Of a DNA stretch of 64,000 nt, positions 9,834 to 18,847 are shown one piece after another. The translations under genes were made by a program, and so were the position numbers. The first letter of the stretch is position 1. The number at the start of each line of letters is the position of its first letter. Under the pieces are notes generated by a model. That model did not search any database, was not told the origin of the DNA, and saw only the letters and a program-made list of their open reading frames with translations. Origin of the DNA: Campylobacter avium LMG 24591 (lineage in GTDB: Bacteria; Campylobacterota; Campylobacteria; Campylobacterales; Campylobacteraceae); contig NZ_CP022347.1 of assembly GCF_002238335.1 (NCBI RefSeq), positions 682,001-746,000 on the forward strand, read 5' to 3'.

Positions 9834-9860
9834 AATTTACCGCCATTAAGGCAGTAAATT
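9834..9860. terminator. Bidirectional terminator between hydD and ackA
   Basis: Inverted repeat AATTTACCGCC / GGCAGTAAATT with a 5-base loop, 11 pairs including one G-U. It sits between two convergent genes and overlaps the ackA stop codon. The flanks are AT-rich without a long T run, so it may be an imperfect terminator. The rest of the hydD-ackA gap (9680-9833) is AT-rich with nothing recognisable. Confidence 0.45.
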
Positions 9861-11043
9861 ATTTAGATATTATTTCTTTTGTAGTATTTGCTATTTCAAA
9901 TTCCTCATCTGTTGGAACGATTAAAATTTTTACCTTTGAGCTAGCTTTTGATATGACTGTTAGTTTTGACCTTGTGTTGTTTAAGTCCTCATCTATTTCA
10001 AAACCAAGATGTTTAATTAAATCACAAGTATTTTTTCTAACAGATATAGCGTTTTCGCCAACTCCAGCCGTAAATATCAAAGCATCCGTTCTTGGCAAGA
10101 TAGCAAAATACGAACCTATGTATTTAGCAAGGCGGTAATTATACATCTTGCTTGCTAGTTTGGCCTTAGCGTCGTTTTTCTCAATACGAGCTTCTACATC
10201 TCTTACATCGTTATATCCACAAACTCCCAAAAATCCGCTCTTTTTATTCATCACAGTATCAACTTCATCAGGACTTAAATTCTTAAGTTTTTGTATATAA
10301 GGAACTATGGCTGGGTCTATATCCCCACATCTAGTTCCCATCATAAGTCCTTCAAGCGGAGTAAGTCCCATGGAAGTATCCACGCATTTTCCATTTTCTA
10401 TCGCACTTATGCTGGCACCGTTTCTAAGGTGAGCTGTTATGGCATTAAAGTTGGCATAATCAATGCCCAAAAATTCAGCACCCTTTCTACTTACATAAGA
10501 ATGCGATGTGCCATGAAAGCCGTATCTGCGAATTTTATCTTTTTCATAATACTCATAAGGCAAAGCATACATATAAGCATAATCTGGCATGGTAGAGTGA
10601 AAAGCCGTATCAAATACCACTACATTAGGAACCTTTGGCGCTTTTTTGACCATAGTTTTTATACCTGCTAGGTGTGCTGGATTGTGAAGAGGTGCCATTA
10701 TACTTACTCTATCAATCTCATCGATAACATCTTGAGTTACCAAGCAATGTTTCATCAAATTTGGGCCACCTTGCACAACTCTGTGTCCGCAACCATCAAG
10801 AGTGCTTAAATCCTCAAGCAAGCCAGACTGTTTAAAAAGCTCATTTACCAAATCCAAACCTTCCTCGTGATTTTTTATGGCTTGTTCTTTAATAAATTTT
10901 TCATCTGTGCCTAAATTTTTAAGCTCTACCTTTGAAGTGTTTTCTCCTATTTTTTCAACCAAACCTAAGGCCACAGCCTTATCGTCATTGTAAAGCTTAA
11001 ATTTGATTGATGATGAACCTGAGTTTAAAACTAAAATTTTCAT
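9859..11043 (-). CDS. ackA: Acetate kinase
   Basis: A 394-residue cytoplasmic enzyme that interconverts acetyl phosphate + ADP and acetate + ATP. The N-terminal ASKHA motif VLNSGSSSIKFKLY, the HNPAH segment, RYGFHGTSHSYVS and MGTRCGDIDPAIV are all present and match the family. Length is normal. It lies 9 bases downstream of pta on the same strand, so it is the second gene of a pta-ackA operon, which makes ATP from acetyl-CoA by overflow or re-uses acetate. Confidence 0.96.
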   Translation of the reverse strand: MKILVLNSGSSSIKFKLYNDDKAVALGLVEKIGENTSKVELKNLGTDEKFIKEQAIKNHEEGLDLVNELFKQSGLLEDLSTLDGCGHRVVQGGPNLMKHCLVTQDVIDEIDRVSIMAPLHNPAHLAGIKTMVKKAPKVPNVVVFDTAFHSTMPDYAYMYALPYEYYEKDKIRRYGFHGTSHSYVSRKGAEFLGIDYANFNAITAHLRNGASISAIENGKCVDTSMGLTPLEGLMMGTRCGDIDPAIVPYIQKLKNLSPDEVDTVMNKKSGFLGVCGYNDVRDVEARIEKNDAKAKLASKMYNYRLAKYIGSYFAILPRTDALIFTAGVGENAISVRKNTCDLIKHLGFEIDEDLNNTRSKLTVISKASSKVKILIVPTDEEFEIANTTKEIISK

Positions 11044-11052
11044 TTTTTCTCC

Positions 11053-12531
11053 TTAATCTGCTTGTATAGCACTTAATATAACTGTATTTACCACATCATC
11101 CACTAAACAACCTCTACTCAAATCATTTATAGGCTTATTTAAGCCCTGAAGTATAGGTCCTATAGCTAATGATTTAGCCGTTCTTTGCACCGCCTTATAG
11201 CATATATTTGCCGCATTTAAATCAGGAAAGATAAATACATTTGCCTTGCCAGCCACTGTTGAGTTAGGCATTTTGCTTTTTGCTGTTTTTTCATCTATGG
11301 CAGCGTCAAATTGCAAAGGTCCGTCGATTTCTAAGTCTTTGTATCTTTGTTTTGCTATGTTTAAGGCTTCTTTTGTGGCATCTACGCTTGTTCCGCTTCC
11401 ACTATTTCCCGTAGAATACGAAAGTAGGGCAACCTTTGGTTTTATGTCAAAAGCCTGTGCTGTTTTAGCACTTGAGTAGGCTATCTCTGCTATTTGTTCT
11501 GGACTTGGGTTTGTAGCAACGGCACAGTCGGCAAAAACCAAAACCCTGTCTTCTAAGAGCATAAAAAACATTCCAGACACTATGCTAACACCCTCTTTTG
11601 TTTTCACAAACTGAAGTGCCGGTCTTATGGTCTCAGCTGTTGTTGTAGAGGCTCCGCTTACCATTGCATCAGCCTTTTTCGTATGCACAAGCATAGTTGC
11701 GAAATATGTTCTATCCTTTATGAGCTCTAAAGCCTCATTTTCTTGCATTCCTTTATGCTTTCTAGCCTCATATAACTTCGTGGCAAAGTTTTTTATTAGC
11801 TCTGATGTTTTGTTGTTTATGATTTGTGCCTTGCTTAAATTTAGCTTTAATTCTTTTTCTTTTTCTCTTATCTCTTTTTCATCTCCTAGCAGTATCAAAT
11901 TTACTATGTCTTGTTCTAGTAAAATATGTGCAGCTTGTAAAATTCTCTCATCATCGCTTTCTGGTAAAACAACGGTTTTTTTCTTAGCCTTGGCCAAGCT
12001 AACGCTTTTATAAGAAAAGCGGCTAGGGGTTAAAAAGTCGTATTGTGGTATTTCTTTTATATCTTGAGAGTTGAAATTCTCATCAAGTTCTACAAAAGGT
12101 GCGCCACATAGTTTTTCTTTAAGATAAAAGCTTACAGTGCTATCTTTGTTAGGATTGATTGCAAAAATAGGACTATTAAAATCCTTCGCAAATTTAACAT
12201 CAAGTTCTAAAGTTCCCAAAGAACCGAAATTAAAAAGACCAAGAACAAATACAAAATCATATTTTTGCTTCAGGTCTTCAAAAGAAGCGATTAGTTTTTG
12301 AGTAAACAAACTCACATCGCAAACATAGCTTTTTAAAGCGTCTTGCTCATCAAAAACAGTCTCAAGCTTAAAATTTGAGTCAAGCTCGGCAAACAAGCTA
12401 TCATCCTTGCTTTTAACAGGGCAGAAAATACAAAGATTTTTGTGCTTTTTGCTTAAATTTTCTAAGAGCGACTTTGCTAGCTTTGAGTTTAAATTTTCAT
12501 CTTTTCCTCTTACAAGGTACAAAGTTCTCAT
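11053..12531 (-). CDS. pta: Phosphate acetyltransferase
   Basis: A 492-residue enzyme that converts acetyl-CoA + Pi to acetyl phosphate + CoA, upstream of ackA. The C-terminal two thirds is the PTA catalytic domain (KTVVLPESDDERIL, VSGASTTTAETIRPALQ, YSTGNSGSGTSVDATKEA). The N-terminal roughly 170 residues form a reduced P-loop-like domain that begins LYLVRGKDEN. This is shorter than the 714-residue E. coli enzyme and normal for Campylobacter. The start ATG has a very strong AAAGGAGG ribosome site. It is divergent from flgH across 78 bases. Confidence 0.95.
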   Translation of the reverse strand: MRTLYLVRGKDENLNSKLAKSLLENLSKKHKNLCIFCPVKSKDDSLFAELDSNFKLETVFDEQDALKSYVCDVSLFTQKLIASFEDLKQKYDFVFVLGLFNFGSLGTLELDVKFAKDFNSPIFAINPNKDSTVSFYLKEKLCGAPFVELDENFNSQDIKEIPQYDFLTPSRFSYKSVSLAKAKKKTVVLPESDDERILQAAHILLEQDIVNLILLGDEKEIREKEKELKLNLSKAQIINNKTSELIKNFATKLYEARKHKGMQENEALELIKDRTYFATMLVHTKKADAMVSGASTTTAETIRPALQFVKTKEGVSIVSGMFFMLLEDRVLVFADCAVATNPSPEQIAEIAYSSAKTAQAFDIKPKVALLSYSTGNSGSGTSVDATKEALNIAKQRYKDLEIDGPLQFDAAIDEKTAKSKMPNSTVAGKANVFIFPDLNAANICYKAVQRTAKSLAIGPILQGLNKPINDLSRGCLVDDVVNTVILSAIQAD

Positions 12532-12552
12532 ACTTTACCTCCTTTAAAAATT

Positions 12553-12570
12553 TTGGAACTTAAATTGCTT
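12553..12570 (+). promoter_or_regulatory. Sigma-54 (RpoN) promoter of flgH
   Basis: TTGGAAC, 5 bases, TTGCTT: GG at 12555-12556 and GC at 12567-12568 give the exact -24/-12 spacing. Transcription would start near 12580, 30 bases before the flgH ATG. In Campylobacter, RpoN with the FlgS/FlgR two-component system drives middle flagellar genes. Confidence 0.8.
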
Positions 12571-12609
12571 TAATTGTAACATAAGATTTCACATCAAGGA
12601 CGGCTTATT

Positions 12610-13311
12610 ATGAAAATGATAAATTTTTATCTCTTATTGTTACTTTTTGTTTTTTCAGCTTGTACAGCCAGCATAGAACCGCAAATCAGCATGGCTCCTC
12701 CAGCTTATGTTGAGGAATTAGCCCCAAAGCAAAGCAATAATATAGAAACTTCACCTGGCTCGCTCTTTGGTAAGGGTGATAATCCTTTGTTTTCAGATAA
12801 AAAGGCGATGAATGTAAATGACTTAGTTACTGTTGTAATACAAGAAAACACAAGCCAAAGCACTTCAGCTGACAGAAGTACCTCAAGAACAAATAATACA
12901 AATTTAGGCGGCGCGACTATTACTGCTGGCGGAATGCTAAGCTCTATTGCAAATACCATTAGCGATTATTCTAATATAGGCATGCAAAGCTCTTCAAGCA
13001 CAAATTACACAGGCACAGGCTCTAATAGTAGAAACGAAAGCTTTAACACAACCGTTTCTACTAGAGTGATTAAAATTTTACCTAATGGCAATTATTTCAT
13101 AGAGGGTTCAAGAGAGCTTTTGATAAATGGCGAAAAGCAAACCATACAATTAAGCGGTGTTATAAGGCCTTATGACATAGGTCAAGACAATACAATAGAC
13201 AGCCGTTACATAGCTGATGCTAAAATTTTATATAAAACCGAAGGAGATGTTGCAAGAAGTACCAAAAAACCTTGGGGTGTTAGTATCTTAGAAGCTATTT
13301 GGCCTTACTAA
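12610..13311 (+). CDS. flgH: Flagellar L-ring protein
   Basis: A 233-residue outer-membrane lipoprotein that forms the L-ring around the flagellar rod. The signal peptide ends VFSAC (lipobox, Cys19). The body contains SLFGKGDNPLFSDKKAMNVNDLVTVVI and the C-terminal GVIRPYDIGQDNTIDS typical of FlgH. Length is normal. The start ATG at 12610 has AAGGA 11 bases upstream; an in-frame ATG two codons later is also possible. It is monocistronic here: a terminator follows directly, and an RpoN promoter precedes it. Confidence 0.95.
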   Translation: MKMINFYLLLLLFVFSACTASIEPQISMAPPAYVEELAPKQSNNIETSPGSLFGKGDNPLFSDKKAMNVNDLVTVVIQENTSQSTSADRSTSRTNNTNLGGATITAGGMLSSIANTISDYSNIGMQSSSSTNYTGTGSNSRNESFNTTVSTRVIKILPNGNYFIEGSRELLINGEKQTIQLSGVIRPYDIGQDNTIDSRYIADAKILYKTEGDVARSTKKPWGVSILEAIWPY

Positions 13312-13316
13312 AATAC

Positions 13317-13349
13317 AAAACTATGTCACCTTGGCATAGTTTTCTTTCT
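13317..13349 (+). terminator. Rho-independent terminator after flgH
   Basis: AAAACTATG / CATAGTTTT stem of 9 pairs around a 9-base loop (13326-13334), followed by a T-rich run CTTTCTTT. It lies 6 bases after the flgH stop. Confidence 0.75.
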
Positions 13350-13395
13350 TTAGTTAAATTTATCATCTTTTAAAGCTCTTTTTATGAAAGTATTG

Positions 13396-13401
13396 TAGAA
13401 T
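13396..13401 (+). promoter_or_regulatory. -10 box for engB-mrdA
   Basis: TAGAAT preceded by TTG, 28 bases upstream of the engB start region and downstream of the flgH terminator, so the next operon probably starts its transcription here. Confidence 0.45.
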
Positions 13402-13428
13402 TAGCTTTTTGAAATAAAGGCTTTGTTG

Positions 13429-14016
13429 ATGGTAAGTAGCGCTTCTTTTATAAAATCCTTATCTAGCTTTGAAGATTACGAAAAAAGTGGCATAGAAATA
13501 GTCTTTCTAGGTCGCTCAAATGTAGGTAAAAGCTCCCTTATAAATTCACTGTGCAATAACAAAAAACTAGCCAAATCCTCATCCACTCCGGGCAAAACAA
13601 GACTTATAAATCTTTTTGATGTTCGTATAAAGGATGATGAAAATTTGCATAATTTTATATTTATAGACATGCCAGGTTTTGGTTATGCTAGGGTTTCAAA
13701 GGCCTTAAAAAGAATTTGGGATAAAAATTTAGACGAGTTTTTAAAGCTAAGAAAGAGCATAAAACTTTTTATACATTTAATAGACGCAAGGCACAGCGAC
13801 TTAGAACTTGATGATTTTGTTAGAAAATATTTACTATCGTTAATGAATGAAAGGCAAAATTTACTCACAGTTTTTACAAAAGCAGATAAATTAAATCAAA
13901 GCGAGTTACATCATCTAAAAAGCAAGGCCCAAGAAGATTTCTTGCTTGTTTCAAACACAAAAAAAACAGGCTTAAAAGACTTGGAAAATAAAATTTTACA
14001 ATTAACTTTGGAGTAG
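13429..14016 (+). CDS. engB: Ribosome biogenesis GTPase EngB/YsxC
   Basis: A small essential GTPase (195 residues) of the TrmE-Era-EngA-EngB family that helps assemble the 50S subunit. G1 is GRSNVGKSS, the switch region is TPGKTRLINLF, G3 is DMPGFGYA, G4 is TKAD and the G5 region is SNTKKTG. Two TTG codons (13423, 13426) and an ATG (13429) occur in a row. The ATG is preferred because AAAGG at 13416-13420 lies 8 bases upstream. It is followed after 2 bases by a membrane protein gene and PBP2, an arrangement also found in C. jejuni. Confidence 0.93.
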   Translation: MVSSASFIKSLSSFEDYEKSGIEIVFLGRSNVGKSSLINSLCNNKKLAKSSSTPGKTRLINLFDVRIKDDENLHNFIFIDMPGFGYARVSKALKRIWDKNLDEFLKLRKSIKLFIHLIDARHSDLELDDFVRKYLLSLMNERQNLLTVFTKADKLNQSELHHLKSKAQEDFLLVSNTKKTGLKDLENKILQLTLE

Positions 14017-14018
14017 TA

Positions 14019-14528
14019 ATGCCAAGAAGAAAATATGGAAGCAAAACATATAGTCATTATATAGACGGTTTTTATGTATTTACGGCTATTTGTTTTATTG
14101 TATATCAAATTTTAAGCTCCATATTTTCATATATGCCCTTGATGTTGGGCTTTTTCTTTTGTTATATGTATTGTTTGTTGCAAGAAAGAGATAAAAGCCT
14201 TTATGACTTGGATTTTAGGTGGTATTTTTCTGTATTTTATATCTTGTTTATTGATATAACTCATAATTTTTATCTTTTTTCATCGCTGTTTGCCTTTCTT
14301 TGCTTTCACTACTTTTTTGCCGATTGGCTAAAGGTAAATTTCAAGATAGGTAAATTATTGCCCATAGTTTTTGTTGTGTGTGCTTATGCTTTATTAATAT
14401 TTTTTGATAATTTACTGTCTTATTTAGATAATAAAAAATTATCCATTTTCAGCCTAAATTATTTGCTTTTTATACTGTGCATTGAGTCCTTTTTATCTTA
14501 TATCTTTTTTAAGGATAAGATAAAATGA
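14019..14528 (+). CDS. Small membrane protein next to PBP2, MreD candidate
   Basis: A 169-residue protein with about five hydrophobic segments (for example residues 20-50, 65-85 and 105-125) and a short basic N-terminus (MPRRKYGSK). No motif identifies it by sequence alone. Position is suggestive: it sits 2 bases after engB and overlaps the start of the PBP2 gene by 4 bases (ATGA). MreD, a 160-170 residue protein with 5-6 helices, is usually encoded directly upstream of PBP2 in mre-mrd clusters. Its size and topology fit MreD, but this is inference. Confidence 0.6.
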   Translation: MPRRKYGSKTYSHYIDGFYVFTAICFIVYQILSSIFSYMPLMLGFFFCYMYCLLQERDKSLYDLDFRWYFSVFYILFIDITHNFYLFSSLFAFLCFHYFFADWLKVNFKIGKLLPIVFVVCAYALLIFFDNLLSYLDNKKLSIFSLNYLLFILCIESFLSYIFFKDKIK

Positions 14529-16324
14529 GAATGCGTTTTGTTTATGCTTTCATTTTCTTGTTTTTTGTGCTTATTTTGGCGAGGGTGTATTATTTTGCCA
14601 TCAAATCAAATACCTACTATGAAGAGCTTGCCAAACAAAATTCAGTCAAAACCCAACTTTTAGCGCCGGTTCGCGGCTTTATCTCAGATAGAAATGGAGA
14701 GCTTTTAGCCATAAATGAGCTTGGTTTTAGCATAGCCATAAAGCCTTATTTGCATATTAAAAAAAGCAACCGTGAATTCTTGGATGAAGAAATTTTGCAT
14801 ATAGTTCAGGCCTTTCCTGATTTAAATGCTAGTGCTTTGAAAAGAAATTATATAAGAGAGGATTCTTATTATAATCAAGACTTTATAAAGGTTGTTGATT
14901 TTATATCATATGATGATATGATTGCTCATTATTCGAATTTAAATTTAAGAGATAATCTACAAATTCTACCACAAGTCAAACGCAAGTATCCTTACTCCCA
15001 TGTAGCCTCGCATATAATAGGCTATATAGGCAAGGCAAATACCCAAGATATAAAGGAAAATCCCATCTCAAAGCTTACAAACTACACAGGCAAGAGTGGA
15101 GTTGAGAGATATTATAATGATATTTTGCAAGGTGAAAGCGGATTTAGAGAGGTTCGCATAAATGCTTTTAACAAAGAAATAGAGGAGCTAAATTTCAAGG
15201 CAACAAGCTCAAAGGATATAAATCTTAGCATAGACATAAGAATTCAGCAGTTTTTGAGTGAAATTTTTGCTGACAATGCCGGGGCTGTCATCATAGTAGA
15301 TTTGTCAGATAGTTCTTTGCTTGCTGCCGGTAGTTTTCCTGAGTATGATTTAAATACCTTTGTTGATGGAATTTCAGTTGCCTCGTGGAAAGAACTTTCA
15401 AACAACCCTGACCATCCTTTTACAAACAAAATGGTAAATGGACTTTACCCGCCTGGTTCTGTTGTTAAAATGGGCGTTGCACTTTCTTTCTTAAAATCCG
15501 GTCTTATGAATTCAGCTACTTCATCATTTTGCGAAGGTTTTGTGGAGCTTGGAGGTAGAAATTTTAGGTGTTGGAACAGAAGTGGTCATGGGCATATGAA
15601 TTTAAAACACGCCTTACAGCATAGTTGTGATGTGTATTTTTACGAAGGCGGTTTAAGAGTGGGCATAGATAAGATAGCACCCGTGCTTAGCAATCTAGGC
15701 TTTGGTTCAAAAACGGGCATTGATTTGCCTAATGAATTTGTAGGAACGGTTCCTTCAAGAGAATGGAAAATGCACAGATATAAAAGGTCTTGGACGCAAG
15801 GTGAAACCTTAAATACAAGCATAGGGCAAGGCTCTTTTTTGGTTACTCCTATGCAGGTTGCTAAATACACAGCTCAGCTTGCGACAGGCAAAGGCGTAAA
15901 TTTACATCTTTTAAAGGCTGTAGAAAACAATATCACAAATGAAGAAAAGTTTGAAAATGAGATTTTTACCAGCTTTGATAAGGCACAACTGCCTAGCATT
16001 AGAGAGGGTATGTATGCTGTTATGAATGAAGCTGGCGGAACAGCTTATAGATATTTTTCAAATTTCCCTATAAAAGTAGCTGGCAAAACGGGAACAGCAC
16101 AGGTTATTTCATTTTCTCAAGCCGAAAAGAAAAACATAAGAGAGGCTGATTTAGAATACTACACCCGCTCGCACACCTGGCTTACTAGCTATGCACCTTA
16201 TAAAAATCCTAAGTATTCAGTTACAGTGCTTTTAGAACACGGTGGTAGAAACACCACCACGGCTAAAATAACAGCTGAAATTTATAAAAAATTAATGGAG
16301 CTAGGATACATACAAAGCAATTAA
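14525..16324 (+). CDS. mrdA: Penicillin-binding protein 2 (elongasome transpeptidase)
   Basis: A 599-residue class B PBP that cross-links peptidoglycan during cell elongation. It has one N-terminal membrane helix, a pedestal domain beginning APVRGFISDRNGELLA, and a transpeptidase domain with the SxxK motif in PPGSVVKMG (catalytic Ser), the SxN position in HSCDVYFYEGG (here Ser-Cys-Asp, as usual for PBP2) and KTGTAQ. It overlaps the upstream membrane gene by 4 bases. The stop overlaps the stop of the convergent downstream gene by 3 bases. The corresponding C. jejuni gene is called pbpC. Confidence 0.93.
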   Translation: MRMRFVYAFIFLFFVLILARVYYFAIKSNTYYEELAKQNSVKTQLLAPVRGFISDRNGELLAINELGFSIAIKPYLHIKKSNREFLDEEILHIVQAFPDLNASALKRNYIREDSYYNQDFIKVVDFISYDDMIAHYSNLNLRDNLQILPQVKRKYPYSHVASHIIGYIGKANTQDIKENPISKLTNYTGKSGVERYYNDILQGESGFREVRINAFNKEIEELNFKATSSKDINLSIDIRIQQFLSEIFADNAGAVIIVDLSDSSLLAAGSFPEYDLNTFVDGISVASWKELSNNPDHPFTNKMVNGLYPPGSVVKMGVALSFLKSGLMNSATSSFCEGFVELGGRNFRCWNRSGHGHMNLKHALQHSCDVYFYEGGLRVGIDKIAPVLSNLGFGSKTGIDLPNEFVGTVPSREWKMHRYKRSWTQGETLNTSIGQGSFLVTPMQVAKYTAQLATGKGVNLHLLKAVENNITNEEKFENEIFTSFDKAQLPSIREGMYAVMNEAGGTAYRYFSNFPIKVAGKTGTAQVISFSQAEKKNIREADLEYYTRSHTWLTSYAPYKNPKYSVTVLLEHGGRNTTTAKITAEIYKKLMELGYIQSN

Positions 16325-16629
16325 ATCAGCAAAGTTTCATTTTTGCTTGTTATTTCGTTAAGCTCTTTTGAAAGTTCTATAAGGCTTATACCCTCATCTT
16401 TTAAACCTATATTCACAGTAGCAACCGTGCTTATATCTTTTTTGTTTATATCAATAGAACTTACACACATTTTGTGGTCTTTTTGTACTATATCAAAGGC
16501 TGATTTGATTAGTTCTAGTAACTTTTTTTGCTCTGTCTCGTTTAAATTCTCAAAACTTTTATCCTCTTTAAGACCTAAAAGCTGAGAGTATTCTTCAAAA
16601 TCTTTTTGGTATTTGCTTATAGCTGACAT
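16321..16629 (-). CDS. Conserved hypothetical protein, about 102 residues
   Basis: Small acidic, soluble protein with no signal peptide or membrane helix, predicted mostly alpha-helical in its first half and alpha/beta later. The start MSAISKYQ at 16629 is chosen because AAAGGAG lies 5 bases upstream. The frame is open further (to 16677), but without a ribosome site. It lies 49 bases downstream of queA on the same strand and is probably the last gene of the tatB-tatC-queA operon. Its end overlaps the end of mrdA. I do not recognise the family. Confidence 0.7.
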   Translation of the reverse strand: MSAISKYQKDFEEYSQLLGLKEDKSFENLNETEQKKLLELIKSAFDIVQKDHKMCVSSIDINKKDISTVATVNIGLKDEGISLIELSKELNEITSKNETLLI

Positions 16630-16678
16630 TGTTGCTCCTTTGCGTATTTTCAAGGATAAAAGCAAAAAGGATTCCAAA

Positions 16679-17698
16679 TCATAAAATCAACATAGCATCA
16701 CCATAAGAATAAAAGCGGTATCTTTCTTTCATAGCTAGCTCATAAAGCTCTAAGGTTTTTTTTCTGCCTATGAAAGCTGATACTAGCATTATTAGACTTG
16801 ATTTTGGCAAGTGAAAATTTGTAAGCAAATAATCAATCCTTTGTGGCGGATTTTTAGGATGTAAAAATAAGGAGCAAAGTCCTGTTTTTTGCCCTGTTCT
16901 TTGAAAATTTTCTATAGTTCTTGCTACTGTTGTGCCAACGGCTAGGATTTTTTCCTCGCTTAGCAGTATTTTTTCTAAATTTTCATCTATAAAAAAGGCT
17001 TCTTCGTGCATTTTATGCTCATTTATATTTTCGCATTCTACATTTTTAAATGTTCCTGCTCCTATGTGTAAGCTTAGATAATAAAGTTTGTGTTTTTTTT
17101 CAAGCTCTTTTAAAAGCTCTTTAGAAAAATGCAAAGAAGCAGTCGGTGCAGCCACTGAGCCTAAATTTTTTGCAAAGATGCTTTGATATTCTTTTTCATC
17201 GGCTTTTTCATCAGCCCTTTTTATGTAAGGGGGCAGAGGAATATGCCCGTTTTTTTCCAAAAACTCTAAAAGCTCTTTGTGCTCTAGTTTTTTTTCCTTA
17301 AAAAATTCTACCTTTCTAAGTCCATCAGGCAAAAGCTCTATCACTCTAGCCTTTAAGCCCTCAGCAAAAAGTAAAACATCATCCTTTTTTACCCTAGCTC
17401 TAAGTTGCACTATAAACTCAAAGTTGTTAAGTGCCTTATGAAAAAAAAGCTCCACCTTAGCCCCGCTTATCTTATGCCCGTAAATTCTAGCCTTTATTAC
17501 CTTGCTATCGTTAAAAATTATGCTACATTGCGGTAAAATTTGGTTTAAATCCTTAAATTTTAGGTGTTTAAGCTCATCTGTTTTTCTGTAATAAACTAAT
17601 AATCTAGCCTCTTCTTTTGGCAGCACTGGATACTTTGCTATCAAGCTTTCATCAAGCTTATAATCATAATTTTTTAAGAGCAAATCCTCATTAAGCAT
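16679..17698 (-). CDS. queA: S-adenosylmethionine:tRNA ribosyltransferase-isomerase
   Basis: Makes epoxyqueuosine at tRNA position 34 by moving the ribosyl part of SAM to the 7-deazaguanine base. Visible QueA segments are FNDSKVIKARIYG, NGHIPLPPYIKR, VAAPTASLHFS, LHIGAGTFKNVE and the C-terminal YRFYSYGDAMLIL. About 339 residues. Two starts are possible (17707 and 17698), both inside the end of tatC. The second begins MLNEDLLLKNYDY, which aligns best with QueA. It overlaps tatC and is probably co-transcribed with tatB-tatC. Confidence 0.95.
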   Translation of the reverse strand: MLNEDLLLKNYDYKLDESLIAKYPVLPKEEARLLVYYRKTDELKHLKFKDLNQILPQCSIIFNDSKVIKARIYGHKISGAKVELFFHKALNNFEFIVQLRARVKKDDVLLFAEGLKARVIELLPDGLRKVEFFKEKKLEHKELLEFLEKNGHIPLPPYIKRADEKADEKEYQSIFAKNLGSVAAPTASLHFSKELLKELEKKHKLYYLSLHIGAGTFKNVECENINEHKMHEEAFFIDENLEKILLSEEKILAVGTTVARTIENFQRTGQKTGLCSLFLHPKNPPQRIDYLLTNFHLPKSSLIMLVSAFIGRKKTLELYELAMKERYRFYSYGDAMLIL

Positions 17699-18422
17699 TA
17701 TCTTCATCTTTTGCAGGATTTACCTTTTTTGCTATGTAGATTGAAAGTGCGTAAAGCAAGCAAAGCGGTATGGCCATTAAAAATTGAGATAAAACATCAG
17801 GTGGCGTCATGAGTGCTGCAAAGATGAAGATTAGCAAGATAGCTATTCTAAAGTGTTTTTTCAAAAAAGCGTCATTTACTATGCCAAGTTTTGCTAGAAA
17901 ATATGTAAAAATAGGCATTTCAAAGGCAAGTCCAAAGGCTAGCATAAGCTTTATAAAAAAGCCCACATAAAGCCCTATGCTAATTAGCGGTGTGAGGTTG
18001 TTTGCCGAACCAAAGATGATTAGAAATTTAAAAGCCATAGGAATTACAATCAAATAACAAAAAGAAGCCCCAAGCAAAAACATAAAAGTAGCGCTCAAAA
18101 CGAAAGGAAGAACTAATTTTTTTTCATTATCATACAGCCCCGGTGCTACAAAAAGCCAAAATTGCCAAAAAATTACAGGCAAAGAAAATAAAAATCCCGT
18201 AAAAAAACTAACCTTCATAGCCGTAAATAGAGGCTCTGGAAGCTCTACGAAAGTCATTTTCTTAGAAAATTCAGGCAGTGCATTTTCAACAGGAATTGTT
18301 AAAAACTTAAGTATGTACTCATGAAAGCTAAGGCAGACAAAAAACATCACAATCACGCACACGACAGATATAAACAATCTTTTTCTAAGCTCTATTAAAT
18401 GCGGTCTTAATTCCTCAAACAT
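17691..18422 (-). CDS. tatC: Sec-independent translocase subunit TatC
   Basis: A 243-residue polytopic membrane protein that binds twin-arginine signal peptides. It starts MFEELRPHLIELRKRLF, the conserved cytoplasmic N-terminus, and has six hydrophobic segments; the P-loop region FVELPEPLFTAMKVSFFTG and the later FWQFWLFVAPGLYDNEK are present. The longer frame to 18470 lacks a family match and overlaps tatB more. It overlaps tatB by 8 bases. HydA in this window is a likely cargo. Confidence 0.95.
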   Translation of the reverse strand: MFEELRPHLIELRKRLFISVVCVIVMFFVCLSFHEYILKFLTIPVENALPEFSKKMTFVELPEPLFTAMKVSFFTGFLFSLPVIFWQFWLFVAPGLYDNEKKLVLPFVLSATFMFLLGASFCYLIVIPMAFKFLIIFGSANNLTPLISIGLYVGFFIKLMLAFGLAFEMPIFTYFLAKLGIVNDAFLKKHFRIAILLIFIFAALMTPPDVLSQFLMAIPLCLLYALSIYIAKKVNPAKDEDNA

Positions 18423-18783
18423 TTTTTTCTTTATCCTCGTTTGCTGCTGTTTTATCTGTGTTTTTATCATCTTTTAAATTTTGATTTTCTTTGTCCTCTT
18501 TTGCACTTGATAAAATGTCTTTTTTTAGCTCATCAAATTCCTCAAAACTTAATTTTTGCCTTATGTTTTGGTTATACTGCGAAAACTCATCTTTGTATTT
18601 TTTGGCTTCCTCTTTGATTTCGTTAATCCTAACTTCTTTGTCTATACTGTCTTTTATATCATCTACGTGTTTTTTCGCAGCCTTTAAGAATTTGGCTATT
18701 TGTATAGCCGCATCAGGCAGTTTATCAGGCCCTAAAACAAGAATTGCAACAACTAAAATAACTATGATTTCGCCCATACTCAT
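18415..18783 (-). CDS. tatB: Sec-independent translocase subunit TatB
   Basis: A 122-residue protein with one N-terminal membrane helix starting MSMGEIIVILVVAILVLGPDK, the conserved GPxxLP hinge, an amphipathic helix (QIAKFLKAAKKHVDDI) and a long, highly charged cytoplasmic tail. The tail and Glu4 are more like TatB than TatA. It is first gene of tatB-tatC-queA. AAGGA precedes ATG 18783. Confidence 0.9.
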   Translation of the reverse strand: MSMGEIIVILVVAILVLGPDKLPDAAIQIAKFLKAAKKHVDDIKDSIDKEVRINEIKEEAKKYKDEFSQYNQNIRQKLSFEEFDELKKDILSSAKEDKENQNLKDDKNTDKTAANEDKEKNV

Positions 18784-18847
18784 AAGAGTTTGTCCTTAAA
18801 AATTTTCTAGCATAAGTATCTATTTTACAATAAAAATATTAAAAATT

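Noticed and set aside
10291-10671. 126-codon open frame antisense to ackA
   Set aside because: ackA is clearly the real gene here; the antisense frame has no ribosome site or recognisable domain.
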